Below are positions 35,446 through 44,327 of a stretch of DNA of 64,000 bases, one piece after another. A program made the translations under genes and the position numbers. Positions within the stretch are counted from its first letter, which is position 1; each line of letters opens with the position of its first letter. The notes beneath the pieces are model-generated. The model searched no databases and was not told where the DNA came from. It saw nothing but the letters and a program-made list of their open reading frames with translations. This DNA is from Comamonas thiooxydans (lineage in GTDB: Bacteria > Pseudomonadota > Gammaproteobacteria > Burkholderiales > Burkholderiaceae_C): the NCBI RefSeq assembly GCF_002157685.2, contig NZ_AP026738.1, forward strand, positions 558,001-622,000, written 5' to 3'.

Positions 35446-36426
35446 ATGCATAAAAGAATATTTCTGACAGCGGCTGCCATGGCCGCACTGACCATGGGTG
35501 TGCAGGGCATGGCCAGCGCGGCGGGCGAATGGCCTCAGCGCCCGGTGCGCATGGTGGTGCCCTTCCCGCCGGGCGGCGGCACCGACGCCACGTCGCGATT
35601 GGTAGCGGACAAGCTCAATCTGGGCATGGGCTGGACGGTGGTGGTGGACAACAAGCCGGGCGCGGGCGGCAACATCGGCCTCGATGCCGTGGCCAAGGCG
35701 GCGCCCGACGGCTACACCATAGGCATGGGCCAGGCCGCGAACCTGGCGATCAATCCCAGCCTGTATGCCAAGATGCCCTTTGATCCGCTCAAGGACTTCA
35801 CGCCCATTGTCAGCGTGGCCCTGCAGCCCGTGGTGTTGACCGTGCGCGCCGGTTCGCCGTTCAAGAATCTGGGCGACTTCATCAAGGCCGCCAAGGCCAG
35901 GCCCGGCACCTACGGCATTGCCCAGGCCGGCAACGGCACGGTGGGCCACCTGGCTGGCGAGATGCTGGCGCGCCGCGCAGGCATCCAGATCCTGCAGGTG
36001 CCCTACAAGGGCGCGAACCAGGCGATGACGGACCTGCTGGGCGGACAGGTGGAGCTGTACTTCGGTAACACCGTATCCGTGATGCCGCAGCTGACCTCGG
36101 GCAAGGTCCGCGCCCTGGCCGTGACCTCGGCGCAGCGCGTGCCTTCCATGCCCGATGTGCCCACGGTGGCCGAGCAGGGCTATGCCGATTTCGAGGCTTC
36201 GACCTGGCTGGGCCTGGTGGGCCCCGCGAACATGCCGCCCGATGTGGTCAGGCGCATCGGCGACGCCACCATGAAGCTGCTGGCCACCAAGGAGGTGCAG
36301 GACAAGCTGGCGCAGGAGGGCAGCATGCCGACCCCGGCCGGTGCGGAGAAGTTCGGTGCCTGGATCAAGAGCGAGCATGCCAAGTGGGGCAAGCTGATCC
36401 GCGAAGCCCAGATCAAGCTCAACTGA
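35446..36426 (+). CDS. Bug/TctC-family solute receptor (second module)
   Basis: This periplasmic receptor of 326 residues has the signal peptide MHKRIFLTAAAMAALTMG ... MASAAGEWP. Motifs are VRMVVPFPPGGGTDATSR, VVDNKPGAGGNIG, AAPDGYTI and VPYKGANQAMTDLLGGQ. It shares NLAINP.LYAK.P.DP and GNGTV.HLAGE with the Bug gene at 14.2 kb, so the two are closer to each other than to Bug proteins in general. The start at 35446 follows an AGGAGA ribosome site. It is last in the operon, whereas its paralogue is first. It is expected to bind the carboxylate degraded by the operon. Confidence 0.9.
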   Translation: MHKRIFLTAAAMAALTMGVQGMASAAGEWPQRPVRMVVPFPPGGGTDATSRLVADKLNLGMGWTVVVDNKPGAGGNIGLDAVAKAAPDGYTIGMGQAANLAINPSLYAKMPFDPLKDFTPIVSVALQPVVLTVRAGSPFKNLGDFIKAAKARPGTYGIAQAGNGTVGHLAGEMLARRAGIQILQVPYKGANQAMTDLLGGQVELYFGNTVSVMPQLTSGKVRALAVTSAQRVPSMPDVPTVAEQGYADFEASTWLGLVGPANMPPDVVRRIGDATMKLLATKEVQDKLAQEGSMPTPAGAEKFGAWIKSEHAKWGKLIREAQIKLN

Positions 36427-36574
36427 GTGCCTCGGGCCGGGGCGGGCGAGCAACCGCACCGGCGCCGCATTTCATGTGCTCTGAAAGGCGTCTCAAGAGC
36501 AGCTTTTTCAATTGCAGAAAGCGCGCTTGGGGCGATTTCTTGAAACCAGTGCCAACGTTTCAGCGGCCACTTCC

Positions 36575-37813
36575 ATGCAAGCCCGATTCGATATCGAGAA
36601 ATTCAACGCTCCTGCATCGTCTGCACCTTCCCGCGCGGATGCGCAGCCGGGCACGCCTCGCAGGCTGCGCGGCATTCTGTCTCTGGATGATTTCGAGACA
36701 GCGGCGCGCAGGCATCTGCCGGCGCCCATCTTTGCCTATGTGAGCGGCGGCTGCGAGACCGACAAGTCCCTGCGCGGCAACCGCGAGGTCTTCGACAGCT
36801 ACCGCTGGATGAGCAGCGTGCTGACCGACACCTCAGGGCGCACGCTGGCAACGACGTTGATGGGGCAGACCTACGCAGCTCCCTTCGGTATCGCGCCGAT
36901 GGGCATCAGCGCACTGTCCGCCTATCGGGGCGATCTGATCCAGGCACGGGCCGCTGCGCGGGCCCATATCCCGGCCATACTCAGCGGCACTTCGCTGATC
37001 GCGATGGAAGAGGTGGCCAAGGCCAACCCGCAAGCCTGGTTCCAGGCCTATGTGCCCGGAGAGAAGGAGCGCATCCTCAGGCTGCTGGAGCGTGTCGAGG
37101 CCGCAGGTTTCAAGACCCTGGTGGTGACGGTCGACACGCCGGTCTCGGGCAACCGCGAGAACAATATTCGCGCGGGCTTCTCGACACCGCTGCGGCCCAG
37201 CTTGCGTCTGGCCTGGGACGGCATCACCCATCCGCGCTGGCTGCTGGGCACGGCCCTGCGCACCCTGGTTTGTCATGGCATGCCGCATTTCGAGAATTCG
37301 CAGGCCACGCGCGGCGCGCCCATTCTCTCCTCCAGCGTCACGCGCGACTTTGGCGCACGCGACCATCTGAGCTGGGATCATCTGGCCCTGATCCGCCAGC
37401 GCTGGCAAGGCAATCTGGTCGTCAAGGGCATTCTGCGGCCCCAGGATGCGCTGTCCGCGCGCGACGCAGGGGCGAACGGCATCATTCTGTCCAACCACGG
37501 CGGCAGGCAGCTCGACGGCTCGATATCGCCCATGGAGACGCTGGCGCAGGTGGTCGATGCGCTGGGGCCCGAATATGCGGTCATGATCGACAGCGGCTTC
37601 CGGCGTGGCAACGATGTGCTGCTGGCACTGGCACTGGGAGCCAAGTTCGTCTTTGTGGGCCGGCCCTTCAATTACGCAGGAGCCGTGGCGGGGGAGGCGG
37701 GAATCCTGCACGCGGCCGGCATTCTGGCCTCCGAGATCCGGCGCAATATGGCCTTGATCGGTGTGCAAAGCCCGCACGGCATGCGGCGCGAGCACCTGCA
37801 CCGCCGCAGCTGA
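36575..37813 (+). CDS. FMN-dependent alpha-hydroxyacid oxidase/dehydrogenase
   Basis: This is a member of the lactate/glycolate/mandelate oxidase family (about 412 residues from the chosen start; a Met at 36512 would add 21). Visible motifs are LSLDDFETAARRHLPAPIFAYVSGG, then FGIAPMGISALSAYRGD and VVTVDTPVSGNRENNIRAG. The active-site ILSNHGGRQLDGS has the catalytic His and Arg. It oxidises an L-2-hydroxy acid to the 2-oxo acid with FMN. The C-terminus (SEIRRNMALIGV) is canonical. It follows the second Bug module on the same strand with a 148-bp gap, so it may supply oxo acids to that pathway. The substrate is unknown. Confidence 0.87.
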   Translation: MQARFDIEKFNAPASSAPSRADAQPGTPRRLRGILSLDDFETAARRHLPAPIFAYVSGGCETDKSLRGNREVFDSYRWMSSVLTDTSGRTLATTLMGQTYAAPFGIAPMGISALSAYRGDLIQARAAARAHIPAILSGTSLIAMEEVAKANPQAWFQAYVPGEKERILRLLERVEAAGFKTLVVTVDTPVSGNRENNIRAGFSTPLRPSLRLAWDGITHPRWLLGTALRTLVCHGMPHFENSQATRGAPILSSSVTRDFGARDHLSWDHLALIRQRWQGNLVVKGILRPQDALSARDAGANGIILSNHGGRQLDGSISPMETLAQVVDALGPEYAVMIDSGFRRGNDVLLALALGAKFVFVGRPFNYAGAVAGEAGILHAAGILASEIRRNMALIGVQSPHGMRREHLHRRS

Positions 37814-38132
37814 TCCCGCAGGGTAAGGCCACGAATTGCTTGCCGCAGGCATGTGCGTATGCGGCGTCGGCACAATGGGCAGGAGTCCCAGCAGGATGAA
37901 GCGTGCGGCCAGGAGCAGCTGCACCTTGACGCGAGGTCGTCTCTCCAGCCGTCGAAGGCCTGGCAGGTCCGCCGCCGTGGCTGCTCTCCATGAATGCAAA
38001 TATTGTGCGACGTCGGGGCGGGAAGCCGGCTGCGCAACACTGAAAGCGAGCGGTACGCTCAATAATGGCAGACAGAAAAGAGCGGCGCCACCAGGTTCGG
38101 ACGCATGGTTGCTCCGGGTAAGCCGCTGATCT
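37814..38132. other. Intergenic region upstream of the Pls-like synthetase gene
   Basis: This 319-bp stretch has no convincing gene. The open frames it contains are Arg/Ser-rich, without a ribosome site or recognisable motif. It presumably holds the promoter of the synthetase gene; no clear -35/-10 pair or operator was found. Confidence 0.5.
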
Positions 38133-41100
38133 ATGTCTGACACTGTTGTTTTACGTGGGCCCGAGCGGCCAGACCTGCTGCGCCACGAGGTGCTGGCCGA
38201 TATCTTCGAAGCGACTGCAGCAGCCCACCCTGAACAGATCGCGCTGATCGAGGGACAGGGCGAGCAGTTGCGTCAGTGCAGCTATGCGGAGCTGGACGCT
38301 GATGCCAGCCGCGCCGCGCACCGGCTGATCGAGGCCGGCGTGCGCCCCGGCGACATGGTGGGCCTGTGGCTGCCGCGCGGCATCGAGCTGCTCACGCTGC
38401 AGCTGGCGATTGCCAAGACGGGCGCGGCCTGGCTGCCCTTCGACGCCGAAACCCCGCCCGAGCGTATCGCCACCTGCCTGGAGGATGCCAGCGCCAAGGC
38501 GCTGCTGACAGCGCAGCGGCAGGTTCAGGTGGTGCAAGGGCAGGCAGGCATTGCTGCCCGGATCTTCACCGAGACCGAGCTGCTGGCACCGCTGCCGGCG
38601 GGCGCCGCGGTGCGCCACCGCGAGGGCGCGCTGCCCGGCCACCCGGCCTATGTGATCTACACCAGCGGCTCCACGGGCAAGCCCAAGGGCATCGCCATCA
38701 CCCAGGGCAGCATCTGCCACTTCCTGCGCAGCGAGAACGCCCGGCTCGGCGTGCGCCAGACCGACAAGGTCTACCAGGGCTTCTCGGTGGCCTTTGACAT
38801 GTCGTTCGAGGAGATCTGGATCAGCTACCTCGTAGGCGCGACGCTGTGGCTGGCGCCGCGCGAGATCGCCGGCGACCCCGAGGCGCTGCCGCGCGCGCTG
38901 ATCGAGCAGCAGGTGACGGTGCTGCACGCCGTGCCCACGCTGCTGGCGCTGTTCGCGCAGGACGTGCCCAATCTGCGCCTCATCAACCTCGGCGGCGAGA
39001 TGTGCCCCGAATCGCTGGTGGCGCGCTGGGCCAACGGCCATCGGCAGATGTTCAACACCTACGGCCCCACCGAGGCCACGGTGTCGGCCAGCCTGGCCGA
39101 ACTCAAGGCCGGCGAGCCGGTGACCATCGGCACGCCGCTGCCCAATTACGGCCTGGTGGTGGTGCAGGTGATCGAGGCCGACAGCTTTCCGGCCGGCACC
39201 GCGCCCGCTCTGGTGGGATTGCCGCGGGGCGAGGTGGGCGAGCTGTGCATCACCGGCCCTGGCGTGGCCGCCGGCTACCTGGGCCGCCCGGAGCTGACGG
39301 TCGAGAAATTCCTGGCCAACCCCTGGGCCAACGGGCCGCACGACACGCGCCTGTACCGCACCGGTGATCTGGCGCGCATCGACGAGCATGGTCAGATCCA
39401 TTGCCTGGGCCGGGCTGACGACCAGGTCAAGATCCGCGGCTTTCGCGTGGAGCTGGGCGAGATCGAGGCGGTGCTGGCCCAGCAGCCGGGCGTGGGCACC
39501 ACGGCGGTGCTGCTGCGGCGCGATGACGGCATGGACCAGCTGGTGGCCTTCTATGTGCCCGGTGAGGTGCCGCCCACGCACACCGCGCTGCGCAGTGCGC
39601 TGGCCGAGCGCCTGCCGCCCTACATGGTGCCCGCGCGCTTCGAGACGCTGGCCGAGATGCCGCGCCTGACCTCGGGCAAGATCGACCGCAAGGCGCTCAA
39701 GGCCATGGAGCTGTCCACCGCGGTGGACCTGTCCGATTCCGACACGGCGCAAACACCGGCCGAGGAAGTGCTGTTCGCCGCGCTGGCGCAGCTCTTTCCG
39801 GGCCAGCCCATCCGCAGGGGGCTGGATTTCTTCAGCGACCTGGGCGGGCATTCGCTGTTCGCGGCGCGGCTGACCTCGCTGCTGCGCGCCGATGCGCGCT
39901 TTGCGCAGGCCACGGTGAGCACCATCTACCAGCAGCGCCGCATCGGGCTGATCGCCGAGGCGCTGCAGGCCGCGATGCCACAGGGCGATGCCCCGGCGCG
40001 GGAACGGCCGTTCCGCATCCATTCCGCATGGCGGCGCTGGCGCTGCGGCGCGGCCCAGGCGGTGGTGATCCCGCTGCTGGTGCTGATCAAAATGGCGCAG
40101 TGGCTGGCGCCGTTCTTCACCTACCACTTCTTCACCGGCGACGAGACCGACTCGGTCTGGTTTGCCGTGGCCATGTCGGTGCTGGCGTTTGCGATCGCCA
40201 CCCTGGCCGAATTCGGCATCGCCTGGGCCGGCAAGTGGCTGGTGGCCGGGCGCCTCAGGCCCGGGCGCTACCCGCTGTGGGGGCTGACCTACTTCCGCTG
40301 GTGGTTTGCCGACCGGCTGGTGGAGGCGGTGCCGATGGCGATGATCACCGGCTCGTCGCTGCACCCGCTGTGGCTGCGCGCGCTGGGCGCCAAGGTGGGG
40401 CGCGAGACCAACCTCGGCTCGATGACGGTGCGCGCGCACGACCTGCTCTCGATCGGCGACGGCGTGAGCATCGGCAACGCGGTGAACCTGGAGAACGCCC
40501 GCGTCGAAGGCGGCGAACTGGTGCTGGGCCGCATCGATATCGGCGACGAGGCCTGCATAGACTCGTACGTGGTGGTCGAGGGTAATACCCGCATGGGGGA
40601 CTGGGCGCACCTGGAGGGCCAGTCGGCGCTGGCCGACGGCATGGTGCAGCCAGCGCGCAGCGTGTGGGCCGGCTCGCCCGCGCGGGCCGTGGGCGAGTTC
40701 GACCCCGCCAGCCTGCCGCCGCGCCAGACTGCGGGCCGGGCGCGCCTGGTGTGGGAGATGTTCGTCTTTCTGGCGGGTGGCCTGCTGGTGGCCACGCTGT
40801 TCTTCATGCCGGTGTTTCCCACCTTCATGTTGATCGACGTGCTCGACATCGATGCGATCTCGGTGCGGCCGCTGCTGGAGCATGGCGTGGTCGATGCCGT
40901 GGGCGCGTTCGTCCTGCGCTTCGTCAAGTTCTTCCTGCTGGCGCTGCCATCCAGCGCAGTGCTGGTGGCCTGCACGGTATTGGTGGCGGCGCTGGTACGC
41001 TACCTGTTCCTGCCGCGCACCCGGGCCGGCACCTGGTCGCTGCACAGCGGCCGCTACCTGGGCAAATGGCTGGTGAACCAGATCCAGGAGGCGAGCCTGG

Positions 41101-42212
41101 GCACGCTGCACGGCATCTACGCCACGGTCTACTCCTCCACCTGGTACCGGCTGCTGGGGGCCAAGGTGGGCAAGCAGACCGAGCTGTCCACCGCGCTTGG
41201 CGTGGTGCCCGACATGCTGACGCTGGGCGACGAATGCTTCGTGGCCGATGCCGTGATGCTGGGCGACGAACTCATCGACGGCGGCTGGATGACGGTCAAG
41301 CCCACGGTGGTGTCGCGCCGCAGCTTCATCGGCAACGGCGCCTACGTGCCCGATGGCTCGACCATCCCCGAGAATGTGCTCATCGGCGTGATGACGGCCG
41401 TGCCGCGCAATGCGGACATGCAAAGTGGCGACACCTGGCTGGGAGCCCCCGCGATCAATTTGCCGGCGCGCGAGCTTGCACAGGGCTATCCAGAGCATCT
41501 GACGTTTGCCCCCTCTGCGTGGCGGCGAGTCGCACGCGGATTGGTGGAGGCGGTTCGCATCGCCGTTCCACATGCGCTGGTGATTGCCGTCGGCTATGCC
41601 ATTGTGCTGGATGCGATGCCTCTGGCCTCTGAAGAGCGCTGGGGGGCCGTGGTGCTGGACCTGGCCATTTCGGGGGTGGTCTTCGGGATCGTGGCGTTCT
41701 TTCTGGTGGCGCTGTTCAAATGGCTGACGATCAGGCGCTACGGCAAGACGGCCGTGCCCATGTGGACACCTTTTGTCTGGCTCTCCGAAGCCGCGACCAA
41801 TATGTACGAGGGCATGGCCGTGCCCAACTTCCTGCGTTACCTGCGTGGCACGCCCTGGCTGCCACTGGCCATGAACCTGATGGGCTGCAGGATTGCTGCC
41901 AGCGTCTATCTGGATACCACCGACATCACCGAGCATGACTGCGTGACGATCGGCGCCCACAGCGAGCTCAACGCACTGTGCTGCCCGCAGACTCATCTGT
42001 TCGAGGACCGGGTGATGAAGATAGACCATGTGTCCATAGGTAGTCGCGTGACCATGGGCGCGCGCTGCACTGTGCTCTACAGTGCCAGCGTCGGCGACGA
42101 CGTGCAGCTCGGCCCGCTGACCCTGGTGATGAAGGGCGAGACCCTGCCCGCGCGCACGCGCTGGGAGGGCGCGCCGGCCGCACCGGCCCGGCGTCGCACC
42201 GGGATGGCCTGA
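38133..42212 (+). CDS. Pls/PosA-family membrane non-ribosomal peptide synthetase
   Basis: This 1359-residue protein is built like epsilon-poly-lysine synthetase. An adenylation domain (about 20-530) has VIYTSGSTGKPKGIA, FDMSFEEIW, NTYGPTEATVSAS, YRTGDLARID and SGKIDRKAL. A carrier domain has LGGHSL (Ser574 for phosphopantetheine). About six transmembrane helices follow, alternating with three soluble left-handed beta-helix-like domains (GAKVGRETNLGS; GAKVGKQTELST; GCRIAASVYLD), as in the tandem C domains of Pls. There is no thioesterase. Such enzymes join one amino acid into short homopolymers at the inner membrane. By alignment with GrsA, the pocket residues read D-M-E-H-I-L-T-V-S-K. The gene overlaps a PPTase gene. 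The product is not determined. Confidence 0.87.
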   Translation: MSDTVVLRGPERPDLLRHEVLADIFEATAAAHPEQIALIEGQGEQLRQCSYAELDADASRAAHRLIEAGVRPGDMVGLWLPRGIELLTLQLAIAKTGAAWLPFDAETPPERIATCLEDASAKALLTAQRQVQVVQGQAGIAARIFTETELLAPLPAGAAVRHREGALPGHPAYVIYTSGSTGKPKGIAITQGSICHFLRSENARLGVRQTDKVYQGFSVAFDMSFEEIWISYLVGATLWLAPREIAGDPEALPRALIEQQVTVLHAVPTLLALFAQDVPNLRLINLGGEMCPESLVARWANGHRQMFNTYGPTEATVSASLAELKAGEPVTIGTPLPNYGLVVVQVIEADSFPAGTAPALVGLPRGEVGELCITGPGVAAGYLGRPELTVEKFLANPWANGPHDTRLYRTGDLARIDEHGQIHCLGRADDQVKIRGFRVELGEIEAVLAQQPGVGTTAVLLRRDDGMDQLVAFYVPGEVPPTHTALRSALAERLPPYMVPARFETLAEMPRLTSGKIDRKALKAMELSTAVDLSDSDTAQTPAEEVLFAALAQLFPGQPIRRGLDFFSDLGGHSLFAARLTSLLRADARFAQATVSTIYQQRRIGLIAEALQAAMPQGDAPARERPFRIHSAWRRWRCGAAQAVVIPLLVLIKMAQWLAPFFTYHFFTGDETDSVWFAVAMSVLAFAIATLAEFGIAWAGKWLVAGRLRPGRYPLWGLTYFRWWFADRLVEAVPMAMITGSSLHPLWLRALGAKVGRETNLGSMTVRAHDLLSIGDGVSIGNAVNLENARVEGGELVLGRIDIGDEACIDSYVVVEGNTRMGDWAHLEGQSALADGMVQPARSVWAGSPARAVGEFDPASLPPRQTAGRARLVWEMFVFLAGGLLVATLFFMPVFPTFMLIDVLDIDAISVRPLLEHGVVDAVGAFVLRFVKFFLLALPSSAVLVACTVLVAALVRYLFLPRTRAGTWSLHSGRYLGKWLVNQIQEASLGTLHGIYATVYSSTWYRLLGAKVGKQTELSTALGVVPDMLTLGDECFVADAVMLGDELIDGGWMTVKPTVVSRRSFIGNGAYVPDGSTIPENVLIGVMTAVPRNADMQSGDTWLGAPAINLPARELAQGYPEHLTFAPSAWRRVARGLVEAVRIAVPHALVIAVGYAIVLDAMPLASEERWGAVVLDLAISGVVFGIVAFFLVALFKWLTIRRYGKTAVPMWTPFVWLSEAATNMYEGMAVPNFLRYLRGTPWLPLAMNLMGCRIAASVYLDTTDITEHDCVTIGAHSELNALCCPQTHLFEDRVMKIDHVSIGSRVTMGARCTVLYSASVGDDVQLGPLTLVMKGETLPARTRWEGAPAAPARRRTGMA

Positions 42213-42823
42213 TGCAGATCCGGCCCTGCCTCCTTGCCGGCGAGCAACGGGCCGGTGCGCCACAGTTGCGATTGGTACAGGGTCTGGATGCCACGGACCG
42301 TGACAGGGCGCGTGGCCAGGCTCGGGCCGCGCTGCGTGCCTGTCTGGCACCGGAGCTGGGCTGTACCGAGGCCGAGCTGGAGGTCAGCAATGTGCGCAAC
42401 CAGGCACCGCAGCTGTTGCTGCGCGGCAAGCCGCTTGCGGCGCCGCACTGTTCCATCAGCCATGCGCCGGGACTGGCACTGCTGGCCTGGCATGGCCGGG
42501 CTGCGGTAGGTGTGGATATCCAGGCCGTGGACGCGACTGCGCCGCGCCGCGAACTGGAGGATGTGGCGCGCCTGTTTCTGAGTCCGGAAACCGCTCGGAA
42601 GCTTCTGGATATTGCGCCGGATACTCTTTTCTTCGAAGCATTTGCGAGCGCCTGGACGCAGCACGAAGCCAGGCTTAAATGCGCTGGCCTGGGCCTGGCG
42701 GAATGGAGCGGCTCGCTGCAGGCGCGGCTGACGGGCATGGACTGCGCACCGCTGGAGCCTGCAGCTGGCTATGCGGGCGCCGTGGCCTGGTATGGCGCTG
42801 CCGGCAGCGGCGGCCTGCGCTGA
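42212..42823 (+). CDS. 4'-phosphopantetheinyl transferase (Sfp superfamily)
   Basis: This 203-residue enzyme attaches the phosphopantetheine arm of CoA to a carrier-protein serine. The two signature motifs are present: GVDIQ at residues 100-104 (Mg2+-binding Asp) and the W-x-x-x-E-A-x-x-K motif as WTQHEARLK at 148-156. The N-terminal HCSISHAPG is also typical. Its ATG overlaps the synthetase stop (TGATG), so it is translationally coupled to the Pls-like gene and surely primes Ser574 of that protein. It may also serve other carriers. It is short, resembling the compact Sfp-type enzymes of Burkholderiales. Confidence 0.88.
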   Translation: MQIRPCLLAGEQRAGAPQLRLVQGLDATDRDRARGQARAALRACLAPELGCTEAELEVSNVRNQAPQLLLRGKPLAAPHCSISHAPGLALLAWHGRAAVGVDIQAVDATAPRRELEDVARLFLSPETARKLLDIAPDTLFFEAFASAWTQHEARLKCAGLGLAEWSGSLQARLTGMDCAPLEPAAGYAGAVAWYGAAGSGGLR

Positions 42824-42854
42824 ACAGGCCTTGTATCAGGATTCCGGTCGCCAA

Positions 42855-42880
42855 CAAAAAAGGCTGCCGGAGGCAGCCTT
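42855..42880 (-). terminator. Rho-independent terminator after dctM
   Basis: On the minus strand, AAGGCTGCC-TCC-GGCAGCC-TTTTTTG lies 19 bp past the dctM stop. It also separates the converging PPTase and TRAP transcripts. Confidence 0.85.
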
Positions 42881-42898
42881 GGCGGATGAGCGCAGTGC

Positions 42899-44185
42899 TT
42901 ACTGGAAGCCCAGCGTATGCGGCAGCCAGGTGGACAGTGCCGGGATGAAGGTCAGCAGGCACAGCACGACGAAGTGGGCCAGCAGGAACAGCGGCATCTC
43001 GCGCGTCAGCTCGGTGATGGAGACGCGCGTGGACACGGCGGTCACGAACAGCAGGCCGCCGACCGGCGGCGTGATCATGCCCAGTGTGAGGTTGACGATC
43101 ACCACCATGGCGAAGTGCGTGGGATCGATGCCCAGGCTGAAGGCGATGGGCGCGAGAATGGGCACCAGAATCATCACGCCGGGCAGCGGCTCCATGAAGA
43201 TGCCGAAGACCAGCAGCAGAATGTTCACGGCAATCAGGAACATGACGGGCGAGAGTTCCCAGCTCACGATCAGCTCGGACAGATACTGCGGAATGCCTTC
43301 CACCGTGAGCACCCAGGCAAACGCGGCCGAGGTCGCCATCACCAGCAGCACCGAGGCCGTGAGCATGGCCGAGCGCGCCAGGATGCCGGGCAGGGCCGAC
43401 CACTTGAGCGTGCGGTAAACCCATTTGCCGCAGACCAGGGCATAGAACACGGCCACGACGGACGCTTCCGTGGGCGTGAAGATGCCGAAGCGGATGCCGA
43501 CCACGATGAGCACGATGAGCATCAGCGCGGGGATGGCCTTGAAGCTGGAGCTCCACATCTCGCGTGCCGAGGGGCGCGGCTCGGTGCTGCGGTAGTTGCG
43601 CTTCTTGCAGACCCACCAGTTGACGGCAGCCATGGCCAGCGCGATCAGAATGCCGGGAATGAAGCCGGCCATGAACAGGCCGCCCACGGACACGTTCTCA
43701 TCTTGCAGCGCATAGATGATCATGCTGACCGACGGCGGAATGATGGGGCCGACGATGGCGGTGCTGGCCGTCAGCGCGGCTGCATAGGGACGGCTGTAGC
43801 CGGCCTTGTCCATCATCTTGACCATCATGGAGCCGGGGCCGGCTGCATCGGCCAGGGCCGAGCCCGAGATGCCCGAGAACATGGTCAGCGACAGCACATT
43901 GGCATAGCCCAGGCCGCCGCGCAGATGGCCGACGAACTGGGCGGCAAAGCGCAGCAGCACGGCAGTCAGCGCACCGCCGGACATCAGCTCTGCGGCCAGG
44001 ATGAAGAAGGGCACGGCCATCAGCGGAAAGCTGTCGATGCCCGTGAACATTTCCTTGAAGACGATCAGCTGTGGATAACGTCCGCCGACAAAGACCGCCA
44101 GGGCTGCCGAGATGGCCAGCGCAAACGCCACCGGAAAGCCCAGCGTGAGCAGGGCGATGATGGCAACAAATAAAGTGATACCCAT
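42899..44185 (-). CDS. dctM: TRAP transporter large permease (DctM)
   Basis: This is a 428-residue inner-membrane protein with 12 or so hydrophobic helices. It starts MGITLFVAIIALLTLGFPVAFA and contains the conserved SGSALADAAGPGSMMVKMM. Also present are STAIVGPIIPPSVSMIIYA and LNLTLGMITPPVGG-like (VNLTLGMITPPVGG) segments. It forms the ion-coupled channel of a TRAP system with DctQ and DctP encoded upstream (in gene direction). TRAP systems take up C4-dicarboxylates, sugar acids, sialic acid or keto acids using a Na+ or H+ gradient. A near-identical piece of its C-terminus lies at 32442-32680. A family B repeat separates it from dctQ. Confidence 0.92.
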   Translation of the reverse strand: MGITLFVAIIALLTLGFPVAFALAISAALAVFVGGRYPQLIVFKEMFTGIDSFPLMAVPFFILAAELMSGGALTAVLLRFAAQFVGHLRGGLGYANVLSLTMFSGISGSALADAAGPGSMMVKMMDKAGYSRPYAAALTASTAIVGPIIPPSVSMIIYALQDENVSVGGLFMAGFIPGILIALAMAAVNWWVCKKRNYRSTEPRPSAREMWSSSFKAIPALMLIVLIVVGIRFGIFTPTEASVVAVFYALVCGKWVYRTLKWSALPGILARSAMLTASVLLVMATSAAFAWVLTVEGIPQYLSELIVSWELSPVMFLIAVNILLLVFGIFMEPLPGVMILVPILAPIAFSLGIDPTHFAMVVIVNLTLGMITPPVGGLLFVTAVSTRVSITELTREMPLFLLAHFVVLCLLTFIPALSTWLPHTLGFQ

Positions 44186-44249
44186 GATGTTTCAATCGAT
44201 CAGTGATTCGTGGCGCAACGCATAAAACTGGCCTGACCCAAGCCTGGGA

Positions 44250-44325
44250 CAGCGAGCAAGGGCCGCCCCGCAGCGAGGCTGTCGTCCCCCTTCCAGGGGG
44301 AAGGCGCGCAGCGACTCAGGGGGTG
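44250..44325. repeat. GC-rich intergenic repeat (family B), copy 3
   Basis: This copy lies within the TRAP operon, starting directly after the dctQ stop (minus strand) and carrying CAAGGGCCGCCCCGCAGCGA. It contains a CCCCCTT / AAGGGGG-type hairpin. Its position inside the operon means it could lower dctM expression relative to dctQ. Confidence 0.7.
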
Positions 44326-44327
44326 TT

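Noticed and set aside
37836..38129. 97-codon Arg-rich frame upstream of the Pls-like gene
   Set aside because: It has no ribosome site, no motif and composition like translated GC-rich noncoding DNA.
38151..42350. Minus-strand open frame of 1399 codons opposite the Pls-like gene
   Set aside because: It is a long antisense shadow caused by high GC3; the product is His/Arg/Gln-rich and carries no domain, while the plus strand encodes clear A, T and membrane domains.
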